A stretch of DNA of 64,000 nt from JAVVEG01 sp041751425 (GTDB taxonomy: Bacteria > Pseudomonadota > Gammaproteobacteria > Pseudomonadales > Pseudohongiellaceae): the NCBI GenBank assembly GCA_041751425.1, contig JBGSXL010000010.1, positions 1 to 64,000 on the forward strand, written 5' to 3'. Position numbers and translations under genes: made by a program. Below, piece after piece: positions 9,181-18,199 of this stretch (within the stretch, counting starts at the first letter, position 1; every line of letters starts with the position of its first letter). The notes below the pieces were generated by a model, which was given only the letters and a program-made list of their open reading frames with translations, ran no database searches and was not told where the DNA came from.

Positions 9181-11325
9181 ATGCATGACCTGAGAAGAAA
9201 TACCATGCCCATAAAATTCACCCTGTTGCGCACCGCCAGCCTGATCCTTTTAGGCTTGTTGACATCTTTTGCAAACGCGCAGAATTCTGCGGATTTCCCC
9301 CGTCCACCGGAGTTGGAGCCCGCCATCAAATTCTGGACTCGTGTTTACACCGAGGTCGATACCAATAGCGGATTTCTGCATGATTCAAACAACCTGGCCA
9401 TAGTTTACAAGCGAGTGAATTACAACCGTGCGGAGATAGATCTGCATCGGAAGCGTATTCAGGAGGACCTGCAGGTTCTGGCAACGGGGAAAAGATCATT
9501 TCTCACCGGACATCAACAGGAAGTTCTGGAAGCGTTCCCCTCTGACGTCAGTAATTCGGAGCTGGCAGCTGCCATTAACGCTGTACGCTTTCAATTGGGG
9601 CAGTCAGATCGCTTTGTTGAAGGAATGATACGCTCAGGCGCTTATAGACAGCACATCGATAGGGTGACACAGGAACGTAACCTGCCTATTGAGTTGGGCG
9701 CATTACCCCATGTGGAATCCTCTTTTCATCCCGGCGCCTATTCGCACGCCAATGCAGCAGGGATGTGGCAATTTATTCGTTCCACAGGACAACGCTTCAT
9801 GCGTATTGATCATATTGTGGATGAACGAATGGATCCTTATACCTCAACGCATGCAGCCATGAGCCTGTTGGAGTACAACTACAGAGTTCTGGGTACCTGG
9901 CCTCTGGCGCTGACCGCCTACAATCATGGTGCGGGTGGCTTGAGCAGAGCTGTACGAGAGACTGGCAGCAATCGCATTGAAGACATTATCGCCAACTACA
10001 AGGGTCGCGCGTTTGGTTTTGCATCGCGCAATTTTTATCCGCAGTTTCTGGCAGTACTGGATGTAGAGAGGAGAGCGCACGCACTATTCGGAATTCTGCA
10101 ACTGGATTCGCATCCGGAATATGAAGAATTTGAATTGAATTCTTACATCGAAGCGGAAACATTGGCTTCCGCATTGGGAGTAACGCAGGAGCAGCTCAAG
10201 TTTGATAATCCTGCAATCAGACCGATTGTGTGGGAGGGTGGCAAACGTATTCCCAAAGGTTATGTGATTAAACTGCAACGCAAGTCGCTGGAGCGAGGCA
10301 GTCTTTCGAGTCTGGTCGCAGCCATACCTGCGGATCAGCAGTTCAGTTACCAAACACCGGATCTGTCTTATGTAGTGCAACGAGGTGACAGCCTGTCTGG
10401 CATCGCCGGCCGTTTCAATACTTCAGTGGCGCAATTGATGTCACTGAATCAATTGCGTGACGCGCACCGTATTCAGATTGGCCAGAATATATTGCTGCCG
10501 CACGACAATCCTGCGGCAGCGGCCGTTGGTAGAACAATTGCTTCAAATAGAGAAACTGTGGCGCCGGTAGCGCGACCGGCTTCCTATAATGTGCGCAGTG
10601 GCGACACAGTTTCTACCATTGCCGATCGTTTTGGTTTGAGTGCCTCAGAATTATTGCAACTTAACGGTATAGAAAACCCCAATCGCATCTATCCAGGGCA
10701 GCGCCTGAGTCTGCGCGCGGTTGCATCGGAAGCAACTGTGCAGACCGTTGCATTCACAACCAGCGACAGCCCTGACTTGGCTTTACCAGCGGAGCCTGTC
10801 GCTGTGGCTGATCTACTGGCTGAAGAGGCAGTTGTTGATCTGGTAGCAAGTGCTGCAGTAGCAGGCATGGATTTGTCCGCGGACCCCTCTGACTACAGTG
10901 TTAAATCCGACAACACTATCGAGATTCAAGCTACCGAAACTCTTGGGCATTATGCGGAGTGGCTGGGCGCAACTTCAGCTGAAATTCGACGCTGGAATAA
11001 TCTCACCGCCAATCAGCAGGTGGTGATGGGAAATCGGTTGAATCTGAATTTTTCAGAGATAGACGCTGCACAGTTCGAGTTGCGTCGGCGCCAGTTTCAT
11101 ATCGCCCAGCAGGAGAGTTTTTTCCGGCAGTATCGCATTCAGGATCTGGATCAATACACAATTGCTGCCAATGACAACATCTCTACACTGGCAACCCAAA
11201 AGTACTCTATTCCTATCTGGTTATTGCGGCAGTACAACCCCGATCTGGATTTCAGTATGCTGAGGATTGGGCAGACAGTTGTATTTCCGGTGGTGGAACG
11301 AGTCGCGGCGGACGGACAATCCTGA
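9181..11325 (+). CDS. mltD: Membrane-bound lytic murein transglycosylase D-like, with LysM repeats
   Basis: Periplasmic enzyme that cleaves peptidoglycan glycan strands between MurNAc and GlcNAc. After a signal peptide ending near FANAQ comes a goose-type lysozyme/SLT domain with LPHVESSFHPGAYSHANAAG (catalytic Glu in HVESS), GMWQFI and ALTAYNHGAGG. Two clear LysM repeats follow (starting YVVQRGDSLSGIA and YNVRSGDTVSTIA), then two weaker LysM-like units (IEIQATETLGHYAEWLG and YTIAANDNISTLA). About 714 aa from 9181; the second ATG at 9205, preceded by GAGAAG, is equally possible and gives a neater signal peptide. No lipobox Cys is evident after the signal sequence, unlike E. coli MltD. A strong hairpin terminator overlaps the stop codon. 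Confidence 0.9.
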   Translation: MHDLRRNTMPIKFTLLRTASLILLGLLTSFANAQNSADFPRPPELEPAIKFWTRVYTEVDTNSGFLHDSNNLAIVYKRVNYNRAEIDLHRKRIQEDLQVLATGKRSFLTGHQQEVLEAFPSDVSNSELAAAINAVRFQLGQSDRFVEGMIRSGAYRQHIDRVTQERNLPIELGALPHVESSFHPGAYSHANAAGMWQFIRSTGQRFMRIDHIVDERMDPYTSTHAAMSLLEYNYRVLGTWPLALTAYNHGAGGLSRAVRETGSNRIEDIIANYKGRAFGFASRNFYPQFLAVLDVERRAHALFGILQLDSHPEYEEFELNSYIEAETLASALGVTQEQLKFDNPAIRPIVWEGGKRIPKGYVIKLQRKSLERGSLSSLVAAIPADQQFSYQTPDLSYVVQRGDSLSGIAGRFNTSVAQLMSLNQLRDAHRIQIGQNILLPHDNPAAAAVGRTIASNRETVAPVARPASYNVRSGDTVSTIADRFGLSASELLQLNGIENPNRIYPGQRLSLRAVASEATVQTVAFTTSDSPDLALPAEPVAVADLLAEEAVVDLVASAAVAGMDLSADPSDYSVKSDNTIEIQATETLGHYAEWLGATSAEIRRWNNLTANQQVVMGNRLNLNFSEIDAAQFELRRRQFHIAQQESFFRQYRIQDLDQYTIAANDNISTLATQKYSIPIWLLRQYNPDLDFSMLRIGQTVVFPVVERVAADGQS

Positions 11326-11345
11326 AGGATTGTCCCCGGAATTTT
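11314..11345 (+). terminator. Intrinsic terminator overlapping the mltD stop
   Basis: GGACAATCC (11314-11322), tetraloop TGAA (11323-11326) and GGATTGTCC (11327-11335) form a perfect 9-bp stem, followed by CCGGAATTTTT. The loop contains the mltD stop codon itself. On the other strand there is no T-run, so it serves the plus-strand transcript. Confidence 0.75.
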
Positions 11346-11354
11346 TGCAATCGC

Positions 11355-12518
11355 CTAGTCACTGATCTCGCTGATGGCGTCCGACAATAATCCGACAGCC
11401 AGCGCGTATTTGAATGACGGGTTGTAACGCATGATCGAACAGAAGTTGCGGTAGACCAGGTAGCCCTTGTCGTCCCCCTCATCACCAATAATCAGAGCCG
11501 CAGCCATGCTGCGGATTGGCAGATCAGTGCCGTCATCTCGTCGGACTCCCAAGTCCTGCCAATCTGCGAGTGTGCGCCAGGCACCCATAGTCTGATAGCG
11601 CCTGCAGACAGCATCCGGTGTCAAGCCAGCTTCCTGAGGCGCCGGCAAGTTCTGTTCACCACCCGGCGGCAGGCTGACGACGCGACCCCATGTCTGATCG
11701 CCACGCCAATCGCTGTTCTTCAGATAGTTTGCCACGGAGCCAATCACATCGGGCCCCATGCTCCACAAATCCCGTTTACCGTCGCCATCCTGATCTACGG
11801 CCAGCTGTAAATAGCTGGTGGGCGTAAATTGTGGAAAACCCATCGCGCCGGCCCAGGAACTTTTCATCATGTCAACGCTGGCATAGCCTTTATCCACTAT
11901 TTCCAGTGCAGCAAATAATTGCGTACGAAATTGGGCGCCACGCCTGGCATCAAACGCGAGCGTAGCGACGACGCTGAAAAGCGATTGATCGATCGGGAAA
12001 GTCCCGTAGTTACTTTCGATACCCAATATCGCCAGAATGAAGCGAGCCTGCACGCCGTGTGCGGAGGCAGCTGCTTCAATCATGTCGCCTTGCTCCAACA
12101 GCAACTCACGACCCTTCTCAATGCGCCAGGGGCTGACTCTCTGCAAATAGCGCTCATAGGTATCAACGAATTCCGGTTGATTGCGGTCGGCCTGAATCAC
12201 CTGGCGCTGCTGTGTAATGCCAGGCAATACCGCATCCAGAGTCGCAGCGCTGATACCGCGCTCCAGTGCATCACTTCTGAGGGCAGCCAGCCATTCCGCG
12301 AATGCGGCATCTTCCTCTGTGGGAGCAGCACTGGTGACCGCCTGCTCATCGACAACTGATACGTTCTCCTGAGCATGGGTGCTTTGACAATAAGTCAACT
12401 GGGTAATCAAAAAGGCGTTGAGCACAGCGGCCCTGAGCACAGATTTACCGGAAGCTACAGCAGCGTACCGAGAACGCGCACCAGATGCAGAGCCTGAATT
12501 AAATGCTGAATGGGTCAT
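11355..12518 (-). CDS. Lytic murein transglycosylase, MltB family (SLT_2 domain)
   Basis: A 387-aa exported peptidoglycan lytic transglycosylase of family 3. After a longish basic N-terminus and signal-like segment (about residues 25-50) comes the catalytic domain: FILAILGIESNYGTFP with the catalytic Glu at E168, SWAGAMGFPQFTPTSY, and DGDGKRDLWSMGPDVIGSVANYLK, all hallmarks of the MltB fold. A C-terminal segment with YKGYLVYRNF-like residues (DKGYLVYRNFCSIMRYN) completes the domain. No PG_binding_1 repeat is seen. It is convergent with the MltD-like gene, sharing the short 29-base spacer, so two murein hydrolases stand tail to tail. The N-terminal start is uncertain because the first ~24 residues are unusual for a signal peptide n-region. 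Confidence 0.88.
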   Translation of the reverse strand: MTHSAFNSGSASGARSRYAAVASGKSVLRAAVLNAFLITQLTYCQSTHAQENVSVVDEQAVTSAAPTEEDAAFAEWLAALRSDALERGISAATLDAVLPGITQQRQVIQADRNQPEFVDTYERYLQRVSPWRIEKGRELLLEQGDMIEAAASAHGVQARFILAILGIESNYGTFPIDQSLFSVVATLAFDARRGAQFRTQLFAALEIVDKGYASVDMMKSSWAGAMGFPQFTPTSYLQLAVDQDGDGKRDLWSMGPDVIGSVANYLKNSDWRGDQTWGRVVSLPPGGEQNLPAPQEAGLTPDAVCRRYQTMGAWRTLADWQDLGVRRDDGTDLPIRSMAAALIIGDEGDDKGYLVYRNFCSIMRYNPSFKYALAVGLLSDAISEISD

Positions 12519-12642
12519 GAAAGCTCCATAGTGCAGAATTATGTGTGCATATATTTTTGCCTGACCGGACTTTAGCCGCGAATCTGCGCTGGAGACAAGA
12601 TTTATTTAATGCAACCGGCGGATACATAGCTCCCTATAGCGT

Positions 12643-13845
12643 TTATTTCCTGCGCAGAGATTGGAATAGTTCGCGATAGGGTTGCAGTAGTTCTGATTGT
12701 CGAAACTGATCCACTGTTGCCAGAGGTAATGGTGTGCCGGAGGATTTCATATGCGCCAACGCTTGTAGTCGCGCAACAGCCGTTGCGCTTGCAGCGTGCG
12801 TATTCGCAGAGCAATCATAGAGAAATTCAGCAACCAGATATTCAGGATAAACCAGCTTGTTCGGTGCAACAGGTGAGCACCCGCTGGCGCAACCCTCAAG
12901 CAATGATAAGCCTTGAAAATCATGATCTGCCGTGGAGAGCACAACATCCGAGTCACGCAATAATTGCAGGTAGTCCTCACGTTCGCTTAAATAACCACAA
13001 TGGCCAGGCGCGATATTTTCGCGCTGATAATATTGACTCAGCATTTCCTGCAGTAACGCAAACTCGGTTGGCGCCTTGCGAAACTGCTCACCCAATAAAT
13101 GTAGCCGAAAGCCTACATTGCTGCCAATCAGCTCTTGCATGATTGCCAATAACAGAGCAGGTCCTTTATCGTGTTCCCAACGGTGATTCCAGACAATACT
13201 GAGAACACCCTGTTCGCTCTGTGTGCCGCGCGGCAATGAAAATATTTCATCGCTCAGCGGTACGGGCAGAATGTCGGAGTTTTCCAATTGGCGCTGTATT
13301 CCTGGCGGAACGTGATCCGGAAGTTTGCGCAACAGGGCGGTAACCCCGTCCAGAAAACTTTGTCTGTTCCAATGGCTGTTGAAGATGATTCGGTCCGCGC
13401 ACAGGGCGGTATACAAGTTCAATATCTGCGGTTCGACACTGGCGAACTGCTGCTCCCCCTGCGGATACACAAACTGGTTTTCATGGAAATAAACGGCAGT
13501 AGGCAGCAATCCCAGTTGTGGTACGAAACCGCGCAGTGTGGATAAATCCACCATCGAGGTAGCCAATAGAAAGTCGTAGTTGTCAGTAAGCTGCTCGCGG
13601 TGGTTAAATGCCCAGCTCAAGCTGTTGCCGCGAATTCGCCAGGCGAAATAGCGGGGCGGCAGAACCAGTACGGTCCACTGCATATCCGGGAACATAGTCA
13701 GCAGATTATCGCGCCACAGACGGTGACTGACGCCGTCGTAAGCAGATAGAAGAAGTGCTTTTCCGGATTTGCCGCCATTGCTAGCGCTGCCATTCCTAAG
13801 GGAGCTGTTTTTAGCCTGGCTGTCAGAAGTGGGACCAGTGTTCAC
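12643..13845 (-). CDS. tRNA-queuosine alpha-mannosyltransferase-like protein (DUF3524/GTDC1 family)
   Basis: A 400-aa GT-B glycosyltransferase. The N-terminal DUF3524 signature is plain: LLLSAYDGVSHRLWRDNL, TVLVLPPRYFAWRIRG, FLLATSMVDLSTLRGF and AVYFHENQFVYPQ. The C-terminal half has a GT4-like nucleotide-sugar site (IVWNHRWEHDKGP, then GLSLLEGCASGCSPVAPNKLVYPEY). Animal members attach mannose to queuosine in tRNA-Asp; bacterial members are little studied, so the substrate is inferred. The frame begins at a GTG with no clear ribosome-binding site; the first ~28 low-complexity residues may be untranslated and the true start nearer GKALLLSAYDG. It is divergent from the AMP-ligase gene, with 41 bases between. 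Confidence 0.8.
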   Translation of the reverse strand: MNTGPTSDSQAKNSSLRNGSASNGGKSGKALLLSAYDGVSHRLWRDNLLTMFPDMQWTVLVLPPRYFAWRIRGNSLSWAFNHREQLTDNYDFLLATSMVDLSTLRGFVPQLGLLPTAVYFHENQFVYPQGEQQFASVEPQILNLYTALCADRIIFNSHWNRQSFLDGVTALLRKLPDHVPPGIQRQLENSDILPVPLSDEIFSLPRGTQSEQGVLSIVWNHRWEHDKGPALLLAIMQELIGSNVGFRLHLLGEQFRKAPTEFALLQEMLSQYYQRENIAPGHCGYLSEREDYLQLLRDSDVVLSTADHDFQGLSLLEGCASGCSPVAPNKLVYPEYLVAEFLYDCSANTHAASATAVARLQALAHMKSSGTPLPLATVDQFRQSELLQPYRELFQSLRRK

Positions 13846-13886
13846 AGTAGCAGTATTTTTCCACAGGCAATCTGGACAGAAAGTTT

Positions 13887-15446
13887 ATGCAATCTAGCGA
13901 TGAAGCGCTGCTCGGTCAATCAATCTCTGCGTTACTGACATCTTTACCACCACGCATCAGTACTCCTTTGTTCAAGTGGGCAGAGATACAGCCCAACGCG
14001 AATGCCATGCGGGACCATAAGGGCAATATTTGCAGCTACGCGGAGCTGGCAAGCAGAGTTCGTGCTACGCAGGCGCAGCTCGCTGACCTGGGGATAGGGC
14101 CGGGTGACCGGGTACTGCTGATCAATGAAAATTGTGTGGCATTGGCCGTTTTGGTATTAGCGCTGAGTGAGATGGATGCCTGGTCAGTTATTGTCAACGC
14201 ACGCATGGCGGCCAGTGAACTCGCGAGAATAAAAGCGCATTGTGCACCACGGGCAATACTTTACACGTTGGACTCAGCAGCAGCAGCTGATCATTGGCAA
14301 CTGGAAAATGATCAGCCGGGTACCGGGCAGTTGCTGGTAGGTGAATCCAACGTTGCTTATGTTTTGCACGTCGATTCTGTGGCAGACAATACGCCTGGGA
14401 TTGCGAACCTGATTTACACCACTGGCACCACCGGCGATCCCAAAGGGGTCATGTTGACGCATCGCAACATTCTGTATGTAGCTGCTGTCACCAGCGTGCT
14501 GCGCGGTATGCGCAACGATGACCGCATTTACGGCGTGCTACCTGTTTCTCATGTATTCGGGCTGGCTGCGGTATTTCTGGCGAGTATCTATGTGGGCGCC
14601 GAGCTGGTGCTGGCAGATCGCTTCGATGCCGCGCAGACTTTTAAAACGTTGGCAGCCAGCAGAATCACCGGCATGTTCGGTGTACCCACGATGTTCGCCC
14701 GTTTACTGGAATATGCCAATGCCAACCAATTGCAGCCTGAAACAATACCCAGACTCAGGTTTCTGTATTCCGGCGGGGCGCCTCTGGATCCGGACATCAA
14801 GGCCAATACGGAAAAACTGTTCAGTATCACTTTGCGAAATGCTTATGGTATGACTGAGAGTGGGCCGACTATCTGTCAGGTGCGCTTTAATGAGCGACCT
14901 GACTCCTGCACCGTTGGCAGACCATTGCCCGGGTTATCAGTAAAAGTACTAAATGAAGCTGCTAAACCGGTACCGCAAGGAGCAGTAGGAGAATTGCATG
15001 TACAGGGCCCGAACATCATGCACGGCTACTTCCGCAACCCTCAAGCGACCGCAGCCGTGCTGGATGCAGAGCGTTATCTGAATACGGGTGATCTGGTGCG
15101 TTTCGATGAGCATGGCCAGATGCATATCGCCGGGCGTAGCAAGGAGTTGATTATTCACTCCGGATTTAATGTCTATCCACCAGAGGTGGAAGCAGTCATT
15201 TCCCGTCATCCGGACGTGGTGATCTGCGCGGTGGTCGGCAAGGAGATCAACGGCAATGAGGAAGTGATCGCCTATGTGCAACGCACAGTTAACAGCACAC
15301 TGAACGCTGAGGAATTGACGCAGTTTGTTAAACCCGAACTGGCGGCATACAAACGACCTGCGCAGATCATATTCCTGGATTCACTACCAACAGCCCCATC
15401 TGGCAAAGTATTGAAGCACCAGCTTGCGCGGTTGATCACAGCCTGA
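13887..15446 (+). CDS. AMP-dependent acyl-CoA synthetase/ligase
   Basis: A 519-aa member of the class I adenylate-forming family, which activates a carboxylic acid as acyl-AMP and then loads CoA. Core motifs are A3 LIYTTGTTGDPKGVMLTHRN (about residues 172-191), A5 NAYGMTESGP, the A7 TGD of YLNTGDLVRFD, the hinge region GRSKELIIHSGFNVYPPEVE and the C-terminal catalytic Lys in PTAPSGKVLKH. The substrate (fatty, aryl or short-chain acid) cannot be read from sequence. Downstream are a GST and a NUDIX hydrolase on the same strand after a 100-base gap. Start ATG has AGAAAGTTT before it. Confidence 0.88.
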   Translation: MQSSDEALLGQSISALLTSLPPRISTPLFKWAEIQPNANAMRDHKGNICSYAELASRVRATQAQLADLGIGPGDRVLLINENCVALAVLVLALSEMDAWSVIVNARMAASELARIKAHCAPRAILYTLDSAAAADHWQLENDQPGTGQLLVGESNVAYVLHVDSVADNTPGIANLIYTTGTTGDPKGVMLTHRNILYVAAVTSVLRGMRNDDRIYGVLPVSHVFGLAAVFLASIYVGAELVLADRFDAAQTFKTLAASRITGMFGVPTMFARLLEYANANQLQPETIPRLRFLYSGGAPLDPDIKANTEKLFSITLRNAYGMTESGPTICQVRFNERPDSCTVGRPLPGLSVKVLNEAAKPVPQGAVGELHVQGPNIMHGYFRNPQATAAVLDAERYLNTGDLVRFDEHGQMHIAGRSKELIIHSGFNVYPPEVEAVISRHPDVVICAVVGKEINGNEEVIAYVQRTVNSTLNAEELTQFVKPELAAYKRPAQIIFLDSLPTAPSGKVLKHQLARLITA

Positions 15447-15546
15447 GAGTGCCAGCTTGCATCCGAAGGTTCCAGCAGACGGGAAAACGCAGTACTATCT
15501 GCAGCAGTAAAAATTAATATCTCTTATCGCAAATTCAGGGGCATAC

Positions 15547-16173
15547 ATGATCAAGCTATACGGTTTTCCAATCAGCAATTATTACAATATGGTTAAAATG
15601 GCCCTGCTGGAAAAGGGAATGGACTTTGAGGAAGTAATCGTTCGTCCGAATCAGGATGATGAGTACCTGCAAAAAAGTCCAATGGGTAAAGTGCCCTGTA
15701 TTGAGACCGAACACGGCTTCCTGACGGAAACCAGCGTCATTCTGGACTATATCGACGATCTGGGCGTTGGGCCTTCATTCTACCCGGCGGATCCTTTCGC
15801 AAAAGCTAAAGTTCGTGAACTGATCACCTATCTGGAGTTGTACATAGAATTGCCGGCACGTCGTTTATACGGTGATGTGTTCTTCGGCAAACCAGCGACA
15901 GAGGAAGAAAAAGTCGCTGTCCGCAAATTGTTGGAAAAGGGCTTTGCCTCCTTACTGCGTATTGCCAGTTTTGATCCTTACCTGGCCGGTAAGGAAATCA
16001 CTTACGCCGATTTTTATTTCTACTTCAGTGTGGGACTGGCAACGAGGGTGACAAAAAAAGCACATGATTGGGATGCTTTCTCTACAGTACCTGGCCTGAA
16101 GGATTTGATGACTTTGTTAGGGGAGAGGGCTTCCATCAAGAGGATTCAGGCTGATCAGAAGGCTGCCAGCTAA
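15547..16173 (+). CDS. Glutathione S-transferase family protein
   Basis: A 208-aa cytosolic GST. The thioredoxin-like N-terminal domain (residues 1-75) begins IKLYGFPISNYYNMVKMAL and carries the cis-Pro/glutathione-binding segments GKVPCIET and LTETSVILDYIDD. The all-helical C-terminal domain follows, with the N-capping region YLAGKEITYADFYFY. The electrophilic substrate is unknown. AGGGG precedes the ATG by about 6 bases. Its TAA stop shares bases with the ATG of the NUDIX gene (TAATG), so the two are translationally coupled. Confidence 0.9.
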   Translation: MIKLYGFPISNYYNMVKMALLEKGMDFEEVIVRPNQDDEYLQKSPMGKVPCIETEHGFLTETSVILDYIDDLGVGPSFYPADPFAKAKVRELITYLELYIELPARRLYGDVFFGKPATEEEKVAVRKLLEKGFASLLRIASFDPYLAGKEITYADFYFYFSVGLATRVTKKAHDWDAFSTVPGLKDLMTLLGERASIKRIQADQKAAS

Positions 16174-16745
16174 TGACAGAAATCCTGACTCCGCGCCCGG
16201 CCAGTACGGTTGTACTTGTGCGGGAGGCGGCCGCAGAGATTGAAACGCTTTTGCTGCTGCGCAATTCCGCACTGGCATTCAATGGGGGCTACTGGGTTTT
16301 TCCAGGTGGCAAGATAGACCCGCAGGATTATCCTGACGCGGATGCGCACGAGTATCTGGCGGCACGTCGTGCAGTTGTCCGGGAAACACGGGAAGAAGCC
16401 GGCATCGATATTCCTGAGGACGAGCTTGTGCATATCGCGCATTGGACCACGCCGGCGGGTCAATCCCGCCGTTATTCAACCTGGTTTTTCGTTTGCCCGC
16501 TGCGCACCTGTCCACCCATTGTGGTGGACGATTGCGAAATACTCGACTATCGCTGGATCAGCCCGAAAAAGGCGTTGCAGGAGAAGCGGGAAGGCAGGAT
16601 CAAGTTGCCTATTCCAACAGTGACAACGCTGGAGTTCATTCAGCACCATCGCAATCTGCAGGAACTGAACCGCGCGCTGAGCAAGGCGGAAATTCACGTA
16701 TTCCCGCCTAACTCAGAGTTCTACATACCGCCAGTCCTGGCTTAA
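16173..16745 (+). CDS. NUDIX hydrolase
   Basis: A 190-aa pyrophosphohydrolase acting on a nucleoside diphosphate linked to another moiety. The NUDIX box is GGKIDPQDYPDADAHEYL followed by AARRAVVRETREEAGID: the REXXEE-x-GU core is intact, with an insertion between the first Gly and the helix as seen in the subfamily related to human NUDT19/CoA-type hydrolases. The clustering with an acyl-CoA ligase upstream makes a CoA-thioester substrate plausible, but that is inference. It starts within the stop codon of the GST gene and ends 19 bases before the convergent oxidoreductase gene. Confidence 0.9.
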   Translation: MTEILTPRPASTVVLVREAAAEIETLLLLRNSALAFNGGYWVFPGGKIDPQDYPDADAHEYLAARRAVVRETREEAGIDIPEDELVHIAHWTTPAGQSRRYSTWFFVCPLRTCPPIVVDDCEILDYRWISPKKALQEKREGRIKLPIPTVTTLEFIQHHRNLQELNRALSKAEIHVFPPNSEFYIPPVLA

Positions 16746-16764
16746 GCCCTTACCGGATAATTCT

Positions 16765-17862
16765 TTAGTCCAACGTAGTGAGCAGATCCTTGGAGAACGT
16801 ATGCAATGACGCTTCGTCATTCTTGCGTATAAGCTTCGCCCAATCCGGATTGGCCAGTAAGGCCCTACCCACAGCAATCAAATCGAACTCTTCCGCAGCC
16901 ATGCGCTTTATCAGTTCATTGATATCAGCTACCTCAGCCTTGCCTTCCCGGTAAGTGGCGATGAATTCTTCATTCAGACTCACACTGCCAACACTGATGG
17001 TGGCTTTGCCGGTCAGTTTTTTAGTCCAGCCCGCCAGATTCAAATCTGAGTCGGCAAACTCTGGCTCCCAGAAACGTCGTGTACTGCAATGGAAAATATC
17101 CACACCGGCCCTGGCTATGGGTTCCAGCATTTCCGCCAGTTCATCCGGGCTGTTGGTCAGTTTGCTTTCGAAGTCCTGCTGTTTCCACTGTGAAAAGCGG
17201 AAGATGATGGGGAAATCCTCACCTATTTCGGCACGCATGGCCTGCACGATCTCTGCGGGAAACTGACTGCGCTTGCTGATGGAGCCACCATATTTGTCGC
17301 TGCGCTGATTGGTGCCTTCCCACAGGAACGAATCAATCAGATAACCGTGTGCTCCATGAATCTCCAGGGAGTCAAACCCGATATCTTTAGCGCTTTTAGC
17401 AGCCATCGCATAGGCCTGCACGATAGCATCAATCTCCTGCGTACTTAGAGGTTCCAGAACCTTCTTGCCGGGCCCGAGCAATCCGGAGGGGGATGCAGAC
17501 GGATAATCTGGAAACGGGCCCTGCCCCGGCTTGCGTATAGAGCCTACATGCCACAGCTGTGGGGCAATCTTGCCTCCCTCGGCATGGACCGCTGCAACCA
17601 CTTTAGCCCAACCGGCCAGTGCAGCGTCGCTATGGAAGTTGGGAATGGCGGTGTCTGAGGAGGCGCCCTTGTGATTGATTGTCGTCCCTTCGGTCACTAT
17701 CAGGGCGACATCGCCGGCAGCGCGTTTGCGGTAATACTCCACCACATTGGCTCCGGGCACGCCATCAGGTGAGAAATGACGGGTCATGGGAGCCATCACA
17801 ATGCGATTCTTTAATGTCAGTTTTGGGTGGCTGAAGGGCTTGAAAAGTGGGTCACTATGCAT
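16765..17862 (-). CDS. NADH:flavin oxidoreductase (Old Yellow Enzyme family)
   Basis: An FMN-dependent TIM-barrel ene-reductase of 365 aa from the ATG at 17862. Family motifs: NRIVMAPMTRHFSPDGVP, QLWHVGSIRKPG, the active-site FDSLEIHGAHGYLIDSF, WEGTNQRSDKYGGS, and the FMN-phosphate region LIAVGRALLANPDW near the C-terminus. The open frame extends 33 codons upstream, but family alignment favours MHSDPLFKPFSHP as the start, with AGG about 8 bases before it. The physiological substrate (an activated alkene) is unknown. Convergent with the NUDIX gene; divergent from the DUF4175 operon, whose 338-base upstream region probably holds promoters for both. Confidence 0.9.
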   Translation of the reverse strand: MHSDPLFKPFSHPKLTLKNRIVMAPMTRHFSPDGVPGANVVEYYRKRAAGDVALIVTEGTTINHKGASSDTAIPNFHSDAALAGWAKVVAAVHAEGGKIAPQLWHVGSIRKPGQGPFPDYPSASPSGLLGPGKKVLEPLSTQEIDAIVQAYAMAAKSAKDIGFDSLEIHGAHGYLIDSFLWEGTNQRSDKYGGSISKRSQFPAEIVQAMRAEIGEDFPIIFRFSQWKQQDFESKLTNSPDELAEMLEPIARAGVDIFHCSTRRFWEPEFADSDLNLAGWTKKLTGKATISVGSVSLNEEFIATYREGKAEVADINELIKRMAAEEFDLIAVGRALLANPDWAKLIRKNDEASLHTFSKDLLTTLD

Positions 17863-18199
17863 GGAATGAGCCTGATATCTGGTGAAAGGAGATGTGCCAA
17901 CAGCGATTGTAAGCAGCTCCACCTGTCGAGTCCATGCTGAATGATGACTGCCATCAGGCATGCTGGCAGTGCGGGGTAGGGGAAAGAGTAAGCGTGCTTG
18001 GGCGGTCTGACTTTTTAGAGCTCGTCTACCCGGATTTGCTACACCTTGGAAATCGATCTGTTGGTCGGTTTGCCGCCGGTGATTCGCTTGCTTTTAATCC
18101 TTTGTTAATGGGATAGTTAGGCTGTCGATGGGAAGCGAAACAGAGTTGCGATTTAGCTGCGCAACTGAAAAATCAATTCTGAAGAACAAGAGATACTGT

